A stretch of DNA of 33,216 nt from Enterococcus_E cecorum_C (GTDB lineage: Bacteria; Bacillota; Bacilli; Lactobacillales; Enterococcaceae): positions 1 through 33,216 of the forward strand of contig NZ_JBQKFH010000027.1 in the NCBI RefSeq assembly GCF_052119425.1. The letters run 5' to 3'. A program made the position numbers and the translations under genes. Under the pieces are notes generated by a model. The model saw only the letters and a list, made by a program, of their open reading frames with translations. It made no database searches and had not been told where the DNA came from. Below are positions 7,603-15,913 of the stretch, one piece after another (position 1 is the first letter of the stretch; each line of letters begins with the position of its first letter).

Positions 7603-10050
7603 TTGGAGCAAGAGCATAATATTGAAGAGTTGACGCTTGAAGAGGTCATGGGAGATCGCTTTGGACGTTATTCAAAATATATTATTCAAGAGCGTGCATT
7701 GCCTGATATTCGTGATGGTTTGAAACCAGTGCAACGACGGATTTTATTTGCGATGAATAAAGACGGCAATACTTTTGAAAAAGCCTTTCGTAAATCGGCG
7801 AAGTCAGTCGGAAATATCATGGGCTTTTTCCATCCGCATGGGGACAGTAGTATTTATGAAGCCATGGTGCGGATGAGTCAAGACTGGAAGTTACGTGAAA
7901 TTCTTATTGAGATGCACGGAAATAATGGGAGTATGGATGGCGACCCACCAGCTGCCATGCGTTATACAGAAGCCCGTCTGTCTGAATTAAGTGGTGAGAT
8001 GTTGGCGGATATTGAAAAAGAGACAGTTGATATGGTTTGGAACTTTGACGATTCCGAAAAAGAACCAACTGTCTTACCAGCTCGTTTTCCTAATTTATTG
8101 GTCAATGGTTCGACAGGGATTTCAGCTGGTTATGCCACCGAGATTCCACCACATAATTTAGGTGAAGTTATTGATGGTACGATTTATCTGATTGATCATC
8201 CGGATGCTACTTTGGATCAATTGATGAAATATATACCAGGGCCTGATTTTCCAACTGGTGGCATTTTGCAAGGGGCCAAAGAACTCAAACAAGCTTATCA
8301 AACTGGTCGTGGCAAAGTCATTCTTCGCTCGCAAACACGAATTGAAGATATTAAAGGGAATAAACAACAAATAGTCATCAATGAAATTCCTTATGAAGTA
8401 AATAAAGCAAATTTAGTTCGCAAAATTGACGAAATTCGCATCAATAAAAAAATTGATGGGATTGCTGAAGTACGCGATGAAAGTGACCGCACTGGCTTAC
8501 AGATTGTTGTTGAACTGAAAAAAGAGGCAAATGCAGAAGGAATCTTAAATTATTTATATAAAAATACTGAGTTACAAATCAATTATAACTTTAATATGGT
8601 GGCTATTGATGAAATGCGGCCCCAGCAAGTTGGTTTGAAGCATATTTTGCATAGTTATATCGAGCACCGCAAAGAAGTGGTCTTGCGTCGTAGTCAATAT
8701 GATTTGAAAAAAGCGCAAAATCGTCAACATATTGTCGATGGGTTGATGAAAGCTTTGTCGATTTTAGATGAAGTAATCCGTACCATTCGCCAAAGTAAAG
8801 ATAAAAAAGATGCCAAAAATAATTTAATTATGCTACATCAATTTACTGAGCCTCAAGCAGAAGCCATTGTGAACTTGCAATTGTATCGTTTAACGAATAC
8901 AGATATCACGCAATTGCAAAAAGAAGCTGAAGAATTGGCTGTAAAAATTGCGCAGCTACAAAAGATTATTCATGAACAAGCAGAATTGATGCGAGTGATT
9001 AAGCAAGAATTAAAAGCTGTGAAGAAAAAATATAGTAATCCACGTTTAACGAAAATTGAAGCAGAAATTGAAGAAATTAAGATTGAAACCGAGGTCTTAA
9101 TTGCTTCTGAAGACGTGATGGTGACTGTGACCAAAGAAGGTTATGTGAAGCGTAGTAGTTTACGTTCATATGCAGCTTCTAACTTTAATGAGCTTGCGAT
9201 GAAAGAAAGTGATTCTTTACTTTACTGTGAACAATTAAATACGCTTGATCATCTATTACTATTTACGAATAAAGGAAATGTCATTTATCGACCAATTCAT
9301 GAACTTCCTGATTTGAAATGGAAGGAAATTGGTGAGCATATTTCGCAAACAATTACTAAATTGGCGATGGATGAAACGATTATTGCCGCATTTAGCTATA
9401 AAGAATTAACCCCAGAGCCAACTTTAGTCTTGATATCAAAATATGGTATGATTAAACAAGTACAATTTGCCGAGTTAACCCCATGGCGAACGTATAAATC
9501 AAAGGCGAGCACGGTCATGAATCTAAAGGGTGAGGATGAATTAGTTAATATTTATCTTACTTCAGAGCAAGATTTACAAGATGTCTTTTTAGTAAGCCAT
9601 CAAGCATATGGGCTACGTTTTAGCTTAGATCAAGTGCCTGTTAGTGGTCCGAAAGCAGCAGGGGTGAAATCAATGAATCTAAAAGACGAAGATTATATTG
9701 TCAATGGTCTTTTAGTGTATTCAAATGGGGATACACCAGTTGTTTTAGTCTCGCAAAGAAGTGCAGTGAAAAGAATGCTTGCTCAAGAGTTACCTTCTGC
9801 TAATCGCGCAGGTCGTGGATTAATGGTCTTTCGTGAGCTGAAAAACCATCCACATCGCGTCGTCTTTATGGGTGAAGGGCAAGAGCAAACATACCGAATG
9901 CAAAATCAAAAAGGGGAAGTATATGAACTTCATCCTACTGAGTTTCCAATTGGTGAACGCACATCTAATGGTTCAATGATGATGAATGAAACAGATGGTG
10001 GCGATGTAACCAGTGTGGAAGCCATTTTTCCAGAGCCTGCGAATGAATAA
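7603..10050 (+). CDS. parC: DNA topoisomerase IV subunit A (ParC)
   Basis: DNA-cleaving subunit partnering ParE. The 815 residues include the winged-helix/tower domain with catalytic tyrosine Y121 in AAMRYTEARLS, a long coiled-coil gate (about 370-490) and a C-terminal beta-pinwheel. The start is TTG, with AAGGAGG (7589-7595) 7 bases upstream. The quinolone-resistance region reads HPHGDSSIYEAMVR, so S82 and E86 (equivalent to E. coli S80 and E84) are the usual susceptible residues. Together with parE it forms a two-gene operon closed by a terminator at 10080. Confidence 0.95.
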   Translation: MEQEHNIEELTLEEVMGDRFGRYSKYIIQERALPDIRDGLKPVQRRILFAMNKDGNTFEKAFRKSAKSVGNIMGFFHPHGDSSIYEAMVRMSQDWKLREILIEMHGNNGSMDGDPPAAMRYTEARLSELSGEMLADIEKETVDMVWNFDDSEKEPTVLPARFPNLLVNGSTGISAGYATEIPPHNLGEVIDGTIYLIDHPDATLDQLMKYIPGPDFPTGGILQGAKELKQAYQTGRGKVILRSQTRIEDIKGNKQQIVINEIPYEVNKANLVRKIDEIRINKKIDGIAEVRDESDRTGLQIVVELKKEANAEGILNYLYKNTELQINYNFNMVAIDEMRPQQVGLKHILHSYIEHRKEVVLRRSQYDLKKAQNRQHIVDGLMKALSILDEVIRTIRQSKDKKDAKNNLIMLHQFTEPQAEAIVNLQLYRLTNTDITQLQKEAEELAVKIAQLQKIIHEQAELMRVIKQELKAVKKKYSNPRLTKIEAEIEEIKIETEVLIASEDVMVTVTKEGYVKRSSLRSYAASNFNELAMKESDSLLYCEQLNTLDHLLLFTNKGNVIYRPIHELPDLKWKEIGEHISQTITKLAMDETIIAAFSYKELTPEPTLVLISKYGMIKQVQFAELTPWRTYKSKASTVMNLKGEDELVNIYLTSEQDLQDVFLVSHQAYGLRFSLDQVPVSGPKAAGVKSMNLKDEDYIVNGLLVYSNGDTPVVLVSQRSAVKRMLAQELPSANRAGRGLMVFRELKNHPHRVVFMGEGQEQTYRMQNQKGEVYELHPTEFPIGERTSNGSMMMNETDGGDVTSVEAIFPEPANE

Positions 10051-10079
10051 CTTCATTTAGAAAGCTGTTACAAAAATGA

Positions 10080-10131
10080 TAGCACAGAATATCCCTGTAT
10101 CAAAACAGAGGTTATTCTGTGCTAAATTTTT
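10080..10131 (+). terminator. Terminator after parC
   Basis: TAGCACAGAATA (10080-10091) and TATTCTGTGCTA (10113-10124) are perfect 12-base arms; the inner sequence (CCCTGT/ACAGAGG) can pair further with a bulge. A short T run follows. It separates parE-parC from the pfl promoter region. Confidence 0.8.
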
Positions 10132-10252
10132 CAAAAATTTTTTTAAACAAAAATATCTATTTCACAATTACAAAAAGCTTGATTTATCAGTATTTAGGTG
10201 TTTTTATACTATTATTTTTTGAAATTTGTTAAAAAAATATATATGAAAACAC

Positions 10253-10280
10253 TTGCATTAATCCGCTTATGTGTTATACT
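10253..10280 (+). promoter_or_regulatory. pflB promoter
   Basis: TTGCAT (10253-10258) and TATACT (10275-10280) are spaced by 16 bases, with AT-rich sequence upstream. Transcription would start near 10287, giving a leader of about 47 bases before the ATG. The match suits the high expression typical of Pfl in fermenting lactic acid bacteria. Confidence 0.6.
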
Positions 10281-10284
10281 GAAC

Positions 10285-10302
10285 ATGTAAAAACTGTTAC
10301 AT
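10285..10302 (+). promoter_or_regulatory. Dyad at the pflB transcription start (candidate operator)
   Basis: ATGTAA (10285-10290) and TTACAT (10297-10302) are perfect inverted arms with a 6-base spacer, directly over the predicted +1. TGTAA-N6-TTACA has the same geometry as CRP/FNR-family sites (TGTGA-N6-TCACA). A bound protein here would repress. The regulator is unknown and none is encoded nearby. Confidence 0.4.
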
Positions 10303-10333
10303 ACTTTTGATAAGTATTAAGGAGGACCTGATA

Positions 10334-12616
10334 ATGACATCAGTTACAGACAAATTAGAAACATTTAACGAAACTGCTTGGAAGGGCTTTAAAGGAAGCG
10401 ATTGGAAAAAAGAAATCAACACTCGTTCTTTCATCCAACAAAACTACACAGAATATCGTGGAGATGACAGCTTCTTACAACCAGCTGCTCCAAGTACTGA
10501 CAAACTTTGGACAAAACTACAAGAATTATTTGAAGTGCAACACCAACAAAACGGTGTGTACGACATGGATAACAACATTCCTGCTACATTAACTTCTCAT
10601 GGTCCTGGATATTTAATTAAAGAAGAAGAAAAAATCGTTGGTTTACAAACAGATGTGCCATTAAAACAAGCATTTATGCCATTTGGTGGTATCCGTATGG
10701 CAAACTCAGCTTTAACTTCAAATGGTTACGAAGCTGATCCTGAAATGACTAAAATTTTCACAGAATGGCGTAAAACACACAACCAAGGTGTATTCGATGC
10801 TTATACTGATGAAATGCGTTTAGCTCGTAAAAACAAAATCATCACTGGTCTACCAGATGCTTATGGTCGTGGACGTATCATCGGTGACTACCGCCGTGTT
10901 GCATTATATGGTATTGACTACTTAATGGAACAAAAGAAAAAAGACCATGATTTAACTGGTAACAAAGTCATGACTGATGATGTGATTCGTTTACGTGAAG
11001 AAATCGCTGAACAATATCGTGCATTAAACGACTTGAAGAAAATGGCTGCTTCATATGGATTTGATATTTCTCGTCCAGCTGAAAACGCACAAGAAGCTAT
11101 CCAATGGTTATACTTCGGTTACCTAGGTGCAATTAAATCTCAAAATGGTGCGGCTATGTCAATCGGACGTATCTCAGCATTCTTAGATATCTATATCCAA
11201 CGTGACTTAGAAAACGGTGTGATTACTGAATTTGAAGCGCAAGAATTAATTGACCACTTAATTATGAAATTACGTATGGTCAAATTCGCACGTACACCTG
11301 AATACAACCAATTATTCTCAGGTTACCCAATTTGGGCTACATTATCTATCGCTGGTATGGGTATTGATGGACGTTCATTAGTTACTAAGAACGACTTCCG
11401 TATCTTACACACATTAATCAACATGGGACCATCACCAGAACCAAACTTAACTGTTCTTTATTCATCTCGTTTACCAGAAGGATTCAGAACATTCGCAGCT
11501 CGTATTGCTAAAGAAACTTCATCAATCCAATTTGAAAATGATGATTTATTACGTGCTAACTGGGGTTCAGATGACTGCGCAATTGCATGTTGTGTATCTG
11601 CAACTGTAATGGGTAAAGATATGCAATTCTTCGGTGCGCGTGCTAACCTTGCTAAAGCTGTTCTTTATGCTATCAACGGTGGTGTGGATGAAAAGACTAA
11701 GATGCAAGTTGGTCCTAAATTCCGCCCAATGACTGGTGATACTCTAGACTTCCATGAATTTATGGAAAAATACAAAGATATCCTAGATTGGTTAGCTGAA
11801 TTATACGTAAATACATTAAATGTTATTCACTATATGCATGATAAATATGCTTATGAAGCAATTCAATTAGCATTTATGGATTCTAATTTACGTCGTACAT
11901 TCGCAACTGGTATTGCTGGTATTTCACACGCTACTGACTCTATCATGGCTATCAAACATGGTAACGTTAAAGTTATTCGTGACGAAGATGGTTTAGCAGT
12001 TGACTATGTACCACAAAATGAATTCCCAACTTATGGTAATGATAATGAAGAAGCAGATGCAATGGCAAACTGGATTTTAGAATACTTCATGACTCAAATC
12101 AAACGTCAACATACTTACCGTAACTCTACACCAACTACATCTCTATTAACTATTACTTCAAATGTAGTTTATGGTAAAGCTACTGGTAATACTCCTGATG
12201 GACGTCGTGCTGGTAAACCTTTAGCTCCAGGTGCTAACCCAAGTTATCGTGATGGCAAATTCTTAGGTGAAAAGAATGGATTATTAGCATCACTTAACTC
12301 AACTGCTCGTTTGAACTACCGCAATGCATTAGATGGTATTTCAAATACTCAAACAATTAACCCTAATGGATTAGGTAAAGATGATGCAACTCGTATTGCA
12401 AACTTACGTAATGTCTTAGATGGTTACTTCGATAAAGGTGGTTACCACTTAAACGTTAACGTATTTACAAATGAATTATTACTAGATGCACAAGCTCATC
12501 CAGAAAAATATCCAAACTTGACAATTCGTGTATCTGGTTACGCAGTTAAGTTCCGTGATTTAACTCCTGAACAACAAGCAGACGTTATCTCAAGAACTGC
12601 TCACGATAGATTATAA
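10334..12616 (+). CDS. pflB: Formate C-acetyltransferase (pyruvate formate-lyase)
   Basis: Converts pyruvate and CoA to acetyl-CoA and formate under anaerobic conditions using a glycyl radical. I start it at ATG 10334 (MTSVTDKLETF, 760 residues, the usual length) because AAGGAGG (10319-10325) is 8 bases upstream; an in-frame ATG at 10307 has no such site. The thiyl pair is C419-C420 in DDCAIACCVSATVMG, and the radical glycine is G735 in RVSGYAVKF, 25 residues from the end. Codon use is strongly biased to a few codons, as expected of a very highly expressed gene. Its activase PflA follows but behind a terminator. Confidence 0.97.
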   Translation: MTSVTDKLETFNETAWKGFKGSDWKKEINTRSFIQQNYTEYRGDDSFLQPAAPSTDKLWTKLQELFEVQHQQNGVYDMDNNIPATLTSHGPGYLIKEEEKIVGLQTDVPLKQAFMPFGGIRMANSALTSNGYEADPEMTKIFTEWRKTHNQGVFDAYTDEMRLARKNKIITGLPDAYGRGRIIGDYRRVALYGIDYLMEQKKKDHDLTGNKVMTDDVIRLREEIAEQYRALNDLKKMAASYGFDISRPAENAQEAIQWLYFGYLGAIKSQNGAAMSIGRISAFLDIYIQRDLENGVITEFEAQELIDHLIMKLRMVKFARTPEYNQLFSGYPIWATLSIAGMGIDGRSLVTKNDFRILHTLINMGPSPEPNLTVLYSSRLPEGFRTFAARIAKETSSIQFENDDLLRANWGSDDCAIACCVSATVMGKDMQFFGARANLAKAVLYAINGGVDEKTKMQVGPKFRPMTGDTLDFHEFMEKYKDILDWLAELYVNTLNVIHYMHDKYAYEAIQLAFMDSNLRRTFATGIAGISHATDSIMAIKHGNVKVIRDEDGLAVDYVPQNEFPTYGNDNEEADAMANWILEYFMTQIKRQHTYRNSTPTTSLLTITSNVVYGKATGNTPDGRRAGKPLAPGANPSYRDGKFLGEKNGLLASLNSTARLNYRNALDGISNTQTINPNGLGKDDATRIANLRNVLDGYFDKGGYHLNVNVFTNELLLDAQAHPEKYPNLTIRVSGYAVKFRDLTPEQQADVISRTAHDRL

Positions 12617-12633
12617 TCATTTGTTGATTTTTG

Positions 12634-12667
12634 AAAGGATGGCAAGTTCATTGTCATCCTTTTTTTC
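12634..12667 (+). terminator. Terminator between pflB and pflA
   Basis: AGGATGGCAA (12636-12645) pairs with TTGTCATCCT (12651-12660), one G-T, loop GTTCA, followed by a T run. It would leave pflA expressed by read-through or from its own promoter, keeping the activase far below the enzyme. Confidence 0.8.
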
Positions 12668-12769
12668 TAGATTTCATCCTATGGTTTCGACTATTTTGAT
12701 GAAAAATTTGTTGCTTTTCTTGATTTTTCGTTTTAGCTAAGTCAAGAAAGATTGGAAGGAAGTAAGATT

Positions 12770-13537
12770 ATGTCAGATTCAGCATTAGGGATGATACATT
12801 CCACAGAAAATTTTGGTACCGTAGATGGCCCTGGAGTACGCTTTGTTGTATTTACTCAAGGGTGTAAAATGCGGTGTCAATTTTGTCATAATCCAGATAC
12901 CTGGAAGATGAAAACTGATACTTCAAAGGAACGTTCGGCTGATGATGTATTAGAAGAAGCTTTGCGATTTCGTGCTTATTGGGGTAAAGATGGCGGAATT
13001 ACCGTTAGTGGTGGCGAACCATTACTTCAATTGGACTTTTTATTAGATTTATTTAAAAAGGCTAAAGCACTAGGTATTCATACCACAATTGATACTTGTG
13101 GGAAACCATTTACCAAAGAAGAGCCGTTTTTTAGTAAATTTAATGAATTGCTTGAATATACCGATTTGATTTTGTTTGATATTAAACACATTGATAATCA
13201 AGGGCATAAAGAATTAACTGGTCAAAGTAATGACAATATTTTAGAAATGGCTCAATATTTGTCTGAGGTCGGTCAACCCGTTTGGATTCGTCATGTCTTA
13301 GTTCCTCAAAGAACCGATTATGATGAATTCTTGATTCGTTTGGATGCGTTTATTCAAACTTTAAATAATGTCGAAAAAGTGGAAGTATTGCCTTATCATA
13401 CAATGGGTAAATTTAAATGGGATAAACTAGGTTTGGAATATCCATTGGAAGGGATTAAGCCACCAGAACAAGATCGAATTAAAAATGCGCGTGAGTTGTT
13501 ACATGTAGATCAATACAAAGGCTATTTAGCGCACTAA
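12770..13537 (+). CDS. pflA: Pyruvate formate-lyase-activating enzyme
   Basis: Radical-SAM enzyme that installs the glycyl radical on PflB with S-adenosylmethionine and a 4Fe-4S cluster. The cluster motif CX3CX2C is C32-C36-C39 (GCKMRCQFC), and the SAM-binding GGE motif is in VSGGEPLLQ. I choose ATG 12770 (MSDSALGMIHS, 255 residues). The in-frame TTG at 12752 falls inside the GGAAGGAAG ribosome-binding region. The enzyme sits 150 bases after pflB, beyond a terminator, with no obvious strong promoter of its own. Length and order are standard for the family. Confidence 0.95.
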   Translation: MSDSALGMIHSTENFGTVDGPGVRFVVFTQGCKMRCQFCHNPDTWKMKTDTSKERSADDVLEEALRFRAYWGKDGGITVSGGEPLLQLDFLLDLFKKAKALGIHTTIDTCGKPFTKEEPFFSKFNELLEYTDLILFDIKHIDNQGHKELTGQSNDNILEMAQYLSEVGQPVWIRHVLVPQRTDYDEFLIRLDAFIQTLNNVEKVEVLPYHTMGKFKWDKLGLEYPLEGIKPPEQDRIKNARELLHVDQYKGYLAH

Positions 13538-13543
13538 TTTTTT

Positions 13544-13585
13544 GAGAAAGAATTGATTTTTATATTGATTCTTTCTCTATTTTTG
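13544..13585 (+). terminator. Terminator after pflA
   Basis: GAGAAAGAAT (13544-13553) and ATTCTTTCTC (13568-13577) are perfect 10-base arms with an AT-rich loop, followed by TATTTTTG. The A-rich left flank is short, so it is mainly a plus-strand terminator. Confidence 0.75.
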
Positions 13586-13625
13586 TTATCATGATGATTA
13601 GATAAAATAGATTGGAGTGGAGAAA

Positions 13626-14555
13626 ATGTCAAAAATTTTAGTTTTCGGACATCAAAATCCAGATACTGATGCAATTGGCGCAGCGATTGCATTTGCAAAC
13701 TTACAAAAAGAATTAGGTAAAGATGCTGAGGCAGTGGCTTTAGGTGAACCAAATGAAGAAACAGCTTTTGCCTTAAATCATTTTGGGTTAACTGCCCCAC
13801 GTGTGGTTGAAACTGTGGCTAATGAAGTGGAACAAGTGATGTTGGTAGACCACAATGAATTCCAACAAAGTGTTAGTGATATTGAAAAAGTGGAAATCTT
13901 AGCAGTTGTTGATCATCACCGTATTGCGAACTTCCAAACAGCCAATCCATTATATTATCGTGCAGAACCAGTTGGCTGTACTTCAACAATCATTTTAAAA
14001 CTATATAAAGAAAATAATGTTGAAGTACCAAAAAATATTGCCGGAATTATGCTTTCTGCGATTGTATCTGATACTTTATTATTCAAATCACCTACTTGCA
14101 CACAAGAAGATGTTCAAGCAGCAAAAGAATTAGCTGAAATTGCTGGAGTAGATTTAGAAGCTTATGGTTTGGAAATGTTAAAAGCTGGTACAAACTTAGG
14201 AACAAAATCAGCAGCTGAATTAATTGATTTAGATGCTAAAAGCTTCCCAATGGGTGGTAGCAACTTAAGAATCGCTCAAGTAAATACTGTTGATTTAGCT
14301 GAAGTCTTTGCACGTCAAGCTGAGTTAGAATCAGCGATGCAAGAGGCAAATGCTGCGAATGGCTATGATTTATTTGTGTTGGTCGTTACAAATATTTTAG
14401 ATAGTGATTCTGAAATTTTAATTGTGGGTGAACCAAAAGAAAATGTAGAAAAAGCCTTTAATGTGACGCTTGAAAATAATCGTGCCCTATTAAAAGGTGT
14501 TGTATCACGTAAAAAACAAGTGGTTCCTCAATTAACTGCTGCATTTGAAGGTTAA
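13626..14555 (+). CDS. ppaC: Manganese-dependent inorganic pyrophosphatase (family II)
   Basis: Hydrolyses pyrophosphate to phosphate in the cytoplasm, pulling forward reactions that release PPi, such as the nearby GlgC reaction. The DHH-family N-terminal domain has the metal ligands H9, D13 and D15 (GHQNPDTDAIG), VDHNEF and the DHH motif VDHHRI. The C-terminal DHHA2 domain ends in SRKKQVVPQLTAAF, carrying the substrate-binding SRKKQ motif. ATG 13626 gives 309 residues, the usual length; a GTG three codons earlier overlaps the ribosome-binding region TTGGAGTGGAG. Confidence 0.96.
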   Translation: MSKILVFGHQNPDTDAIGAAIAFANLQKELGKDAEAVALGEPNEETAFALNHFGLTAPRVVETVANEVEQVMLVDHNEFQQSVSDIEKVEILAVVDHHRIANFQTANPLYYRAEPVGCTSTIILKLYKENNVEVPKNIAGIMLSAIVSDTLLFKSPTCTQEDVQAAKELAEIAGVDLEAYGLEMLKAGTNLGTKSAAELIDLDAKSFPMGGSNLRIAQVNTVDLAEVFARQAELESAMQEANAANGYDLFVLVVTNILDSDSEILIVGEPKENVEKAFNVTLENNRALLKGVVSRKKQVVPQLTAAFEG

Positions 14556-14566
14556 GAACCATGACT

Positions 14567-14607
14567 AAAAATCAGTAGAAGGCTTTGTGCTTTTTGCTGA
14601 TTTTTTA
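14567..14607 (+). terminator. Terminator after ppaC
   Basis: AAAAATCAG (14567-14575) pairs with CTGATTTTT (14597-14605). The stem continues inward through T-G, A-T and G-C pairs to about 15 base pairs around a short loop, with a following T run. Confidence 0.8.
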
Positions 14608-14633
14608 TTTTTTTAGGATGTTTGGAGGTTTTT

Positions 14634-15440
14634 ATGGAATTCTTTTACGGACAAAAATTCCAAAAAATAGCACCATTAATTCATAGCTCTTTTTTTATGG
14701 AAATGGTACAGTATTTAAATACACACCAAGATGTTACGCTACGTCAATTAAAAGCTGATTTAACTACTGATGCACATTTTGATAAGCGTTTAGATACTTT
14801 GATTGCTTATGGACTTATTAAGCGTCAGTCAAAAAGATACACCCTACAGTTTCCGATTTATACTGAGGTCGTTAAAGATGATGCATTTAACACGGTTGTA
14901 AATCAAGTAATGATGATTGAATTAGCAAGAAATTTAAAGCTGCTAGAAGATGATAGCTTTTATGCAGTTGATATGGCTTCCTTTGCTCATTTCGATGTCT
15001 TGTCCAATGGTTATATGCGCATCGAGACGCTTTATAATGATGTAATCGGGCAACATCTTGCGGGGTATTTACAAGCCTGCGAGCAACAAATGCATCTAGA
15101 CAAATATACTGAAATGTATGACTTGTTGGGTGATGTAGATGCTCAATATTTATTAGACCAATATGAAGCTTTATTCGATAAAATTCTACATAAACGCCGT
15201 CGTATCAGGGATTCAATCTTTGTTCAGTCAGCAATCCATTTTGGTTTTGTTCAGAGAGAGGAACAATTAGTATTTGCACCGAATTTGTTATTGGATGCAC
15301 ATGTAAATATTGCACCAGAGTTACTAGAAAAGTTTGTTCAAAAATCGGCTTGCGAACAAAGAATGATATTGACACAAATGCTAAATAATAACGATGTAAA
15401 TTTAATTCAAAATATATCATTAGAAAACATGAGTAATTAA
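14634..15440 (+). CDS. DUF1803-like protein of unknown function
   Basis: The 268-residue protein begins MEFFYGQKFQKIAPLIHSSFF. Its first half (LNTHQDVTLRQLKADL, then a segment ending YGLIKRQSKRYTL) resembles a small winged-helix-like domain and matches my recollection of DUF1803 proteins found beside ppaC in streptococci and enterococci. The rest looks helical, with no membrane segment or recognisable catalytic motif. A basic patch KRRRIRDS is near residue 187. ATG 14634 follows TTGGAGG by 6 bases. It has a terminator on each side, so it is either alone or read with ppaC at low level. Confidence 0.7.
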   Translation: MEFFYGQKFQKIAPLIHSSFFMEMVQYLNTHQDVTLRQLKADLTTDAHFDKRLDTLIAYGLIKRQSKRYTLQFPIYTEVVKDDAFNTVVNQVMMIELARNLKLLEDDSFYAVDMASFAHFDVLSNGYMRIETLYNDVIGQHLAGYLQACEQQMHLDKYTEMYDLLGDVDAQYLLDQYEALFDKILHKRRRIRDSIFVQSAIHFGFVQREEQLVFAPNLLLDAHVNIAPELLEKFVQKSACEQRMILTQMLNNNDVNLIQNISLENMSN

Positions 15441-15458
15441 AAATAAGTATAGTTTAAG

Positions 15459-15507
15459 ATAGTCTGGATCTATTTCTAAATAAGGAATAAGCCAGGCTAT
15501 TTTTTTG
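15459..15507 (+). terminator. Terminator after the DUF1803-like gene
   Basis: ATAGTCTGG (15459-15467) pairs with CCAGGCTAT (15492-15500), one T-G pair, with partial pairing inside the loop, and is followed by seven T. Confidence 0.8.
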
Positions 15508-15913
15508 TATTTTTTGAAAAAATGAAAAATAAAACAACGAGATTCACAATCTTTCAAACGGTTTTCAAAGTTATATTATGCGTTTACAATAACTTTTTGT
15601 AAATTTCAGAAAAAGTAGTGTGTTTTGTTATATCCAGCAAGCTTGTGAAAAATATTTTGCTAAATAAAATTAAAGATTTGTCAATATCGAATTGGGTGAA
15701 GTTAAATATTATTAATTTTATTAAGGTTTTTTGCTAATAATATTTAGGTAAACTGTTTTATTTTTGGAATAATATTTTTTTTGAAGAAATTTGCACAATT
15801 TTATTAGTTATTATCTTTAGAAAGTGTTATACTGATATTGTAAATTATTGGTTGTTATTTATCTATTGAATTTTTTAATAGTTAAGAATTGGTTAATAAG
15901 GGTAGGCGATTTT
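15508..15913 (+). other. Long regulatory region ahead of the glycogen operon
   Basis: About 400 AT-rich bases without a credible gene. It contains a LacI-type dyad (15551-15570), TGTAAACG on the minus strand (15588-15581) as half of a catabolite-response element with a poor other half, a Rex-like half site TTGTGAAA (15643-15650), and AAATTTCAGAAAAAG (15601-15615), three mismatches from a CodY box. A TGTTATACT -10 (TATACT, 15828-15833) lies about 80 bases before glgB; its -35 is poor. The density of weak operator-like words suggests an activated or multiply regulated promoter, but each site alone is uncertain. Confidence 0.45.
15551..15570. promoter_or_regulatory. LacI/MalR-like dyad upstream of glgB
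   Basis: CTTTCAAACG and GTTTTCAAAG form an imperfect 20-base dyad with conserved outer words CTTTNAAA and TTTNAAAG around a central CGG. Sugar regulators of the LacI family bind such sites. It is about 345 bases upstream of the glgB start, rather far from the predicted -10, so confidence is low. Confidence 0.25.

Noticed and set aside
8158..8370. Minus-strand frame inside parC
   Set aside because: Antisense to a conserved catalytic region with no start signals; a shadow of the parC reading frame.
10125..10143. A/T palindrome after parC resembling a CodY box
   Set aside because: It lacks the central CWG and differs at three key positions; it is the T tract of the parC terminator running into A/T-rich DNA.
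13534..13800. Minus-strand open frame opposite the start of ppaC
   Set aside because: It overlaps the pflA terminator and a well-supported gene, has no ribosome-binding site, and its protein is low-complexity in Leu and Gln, as expected of an antisense shadow.
15641..15662. Rex-like TTGTGAAA upstream of glgB
   Set aside because: Only the left half matches; the expected TTTCACAA partner is missing, so I list it only as a word in the intergenic description.
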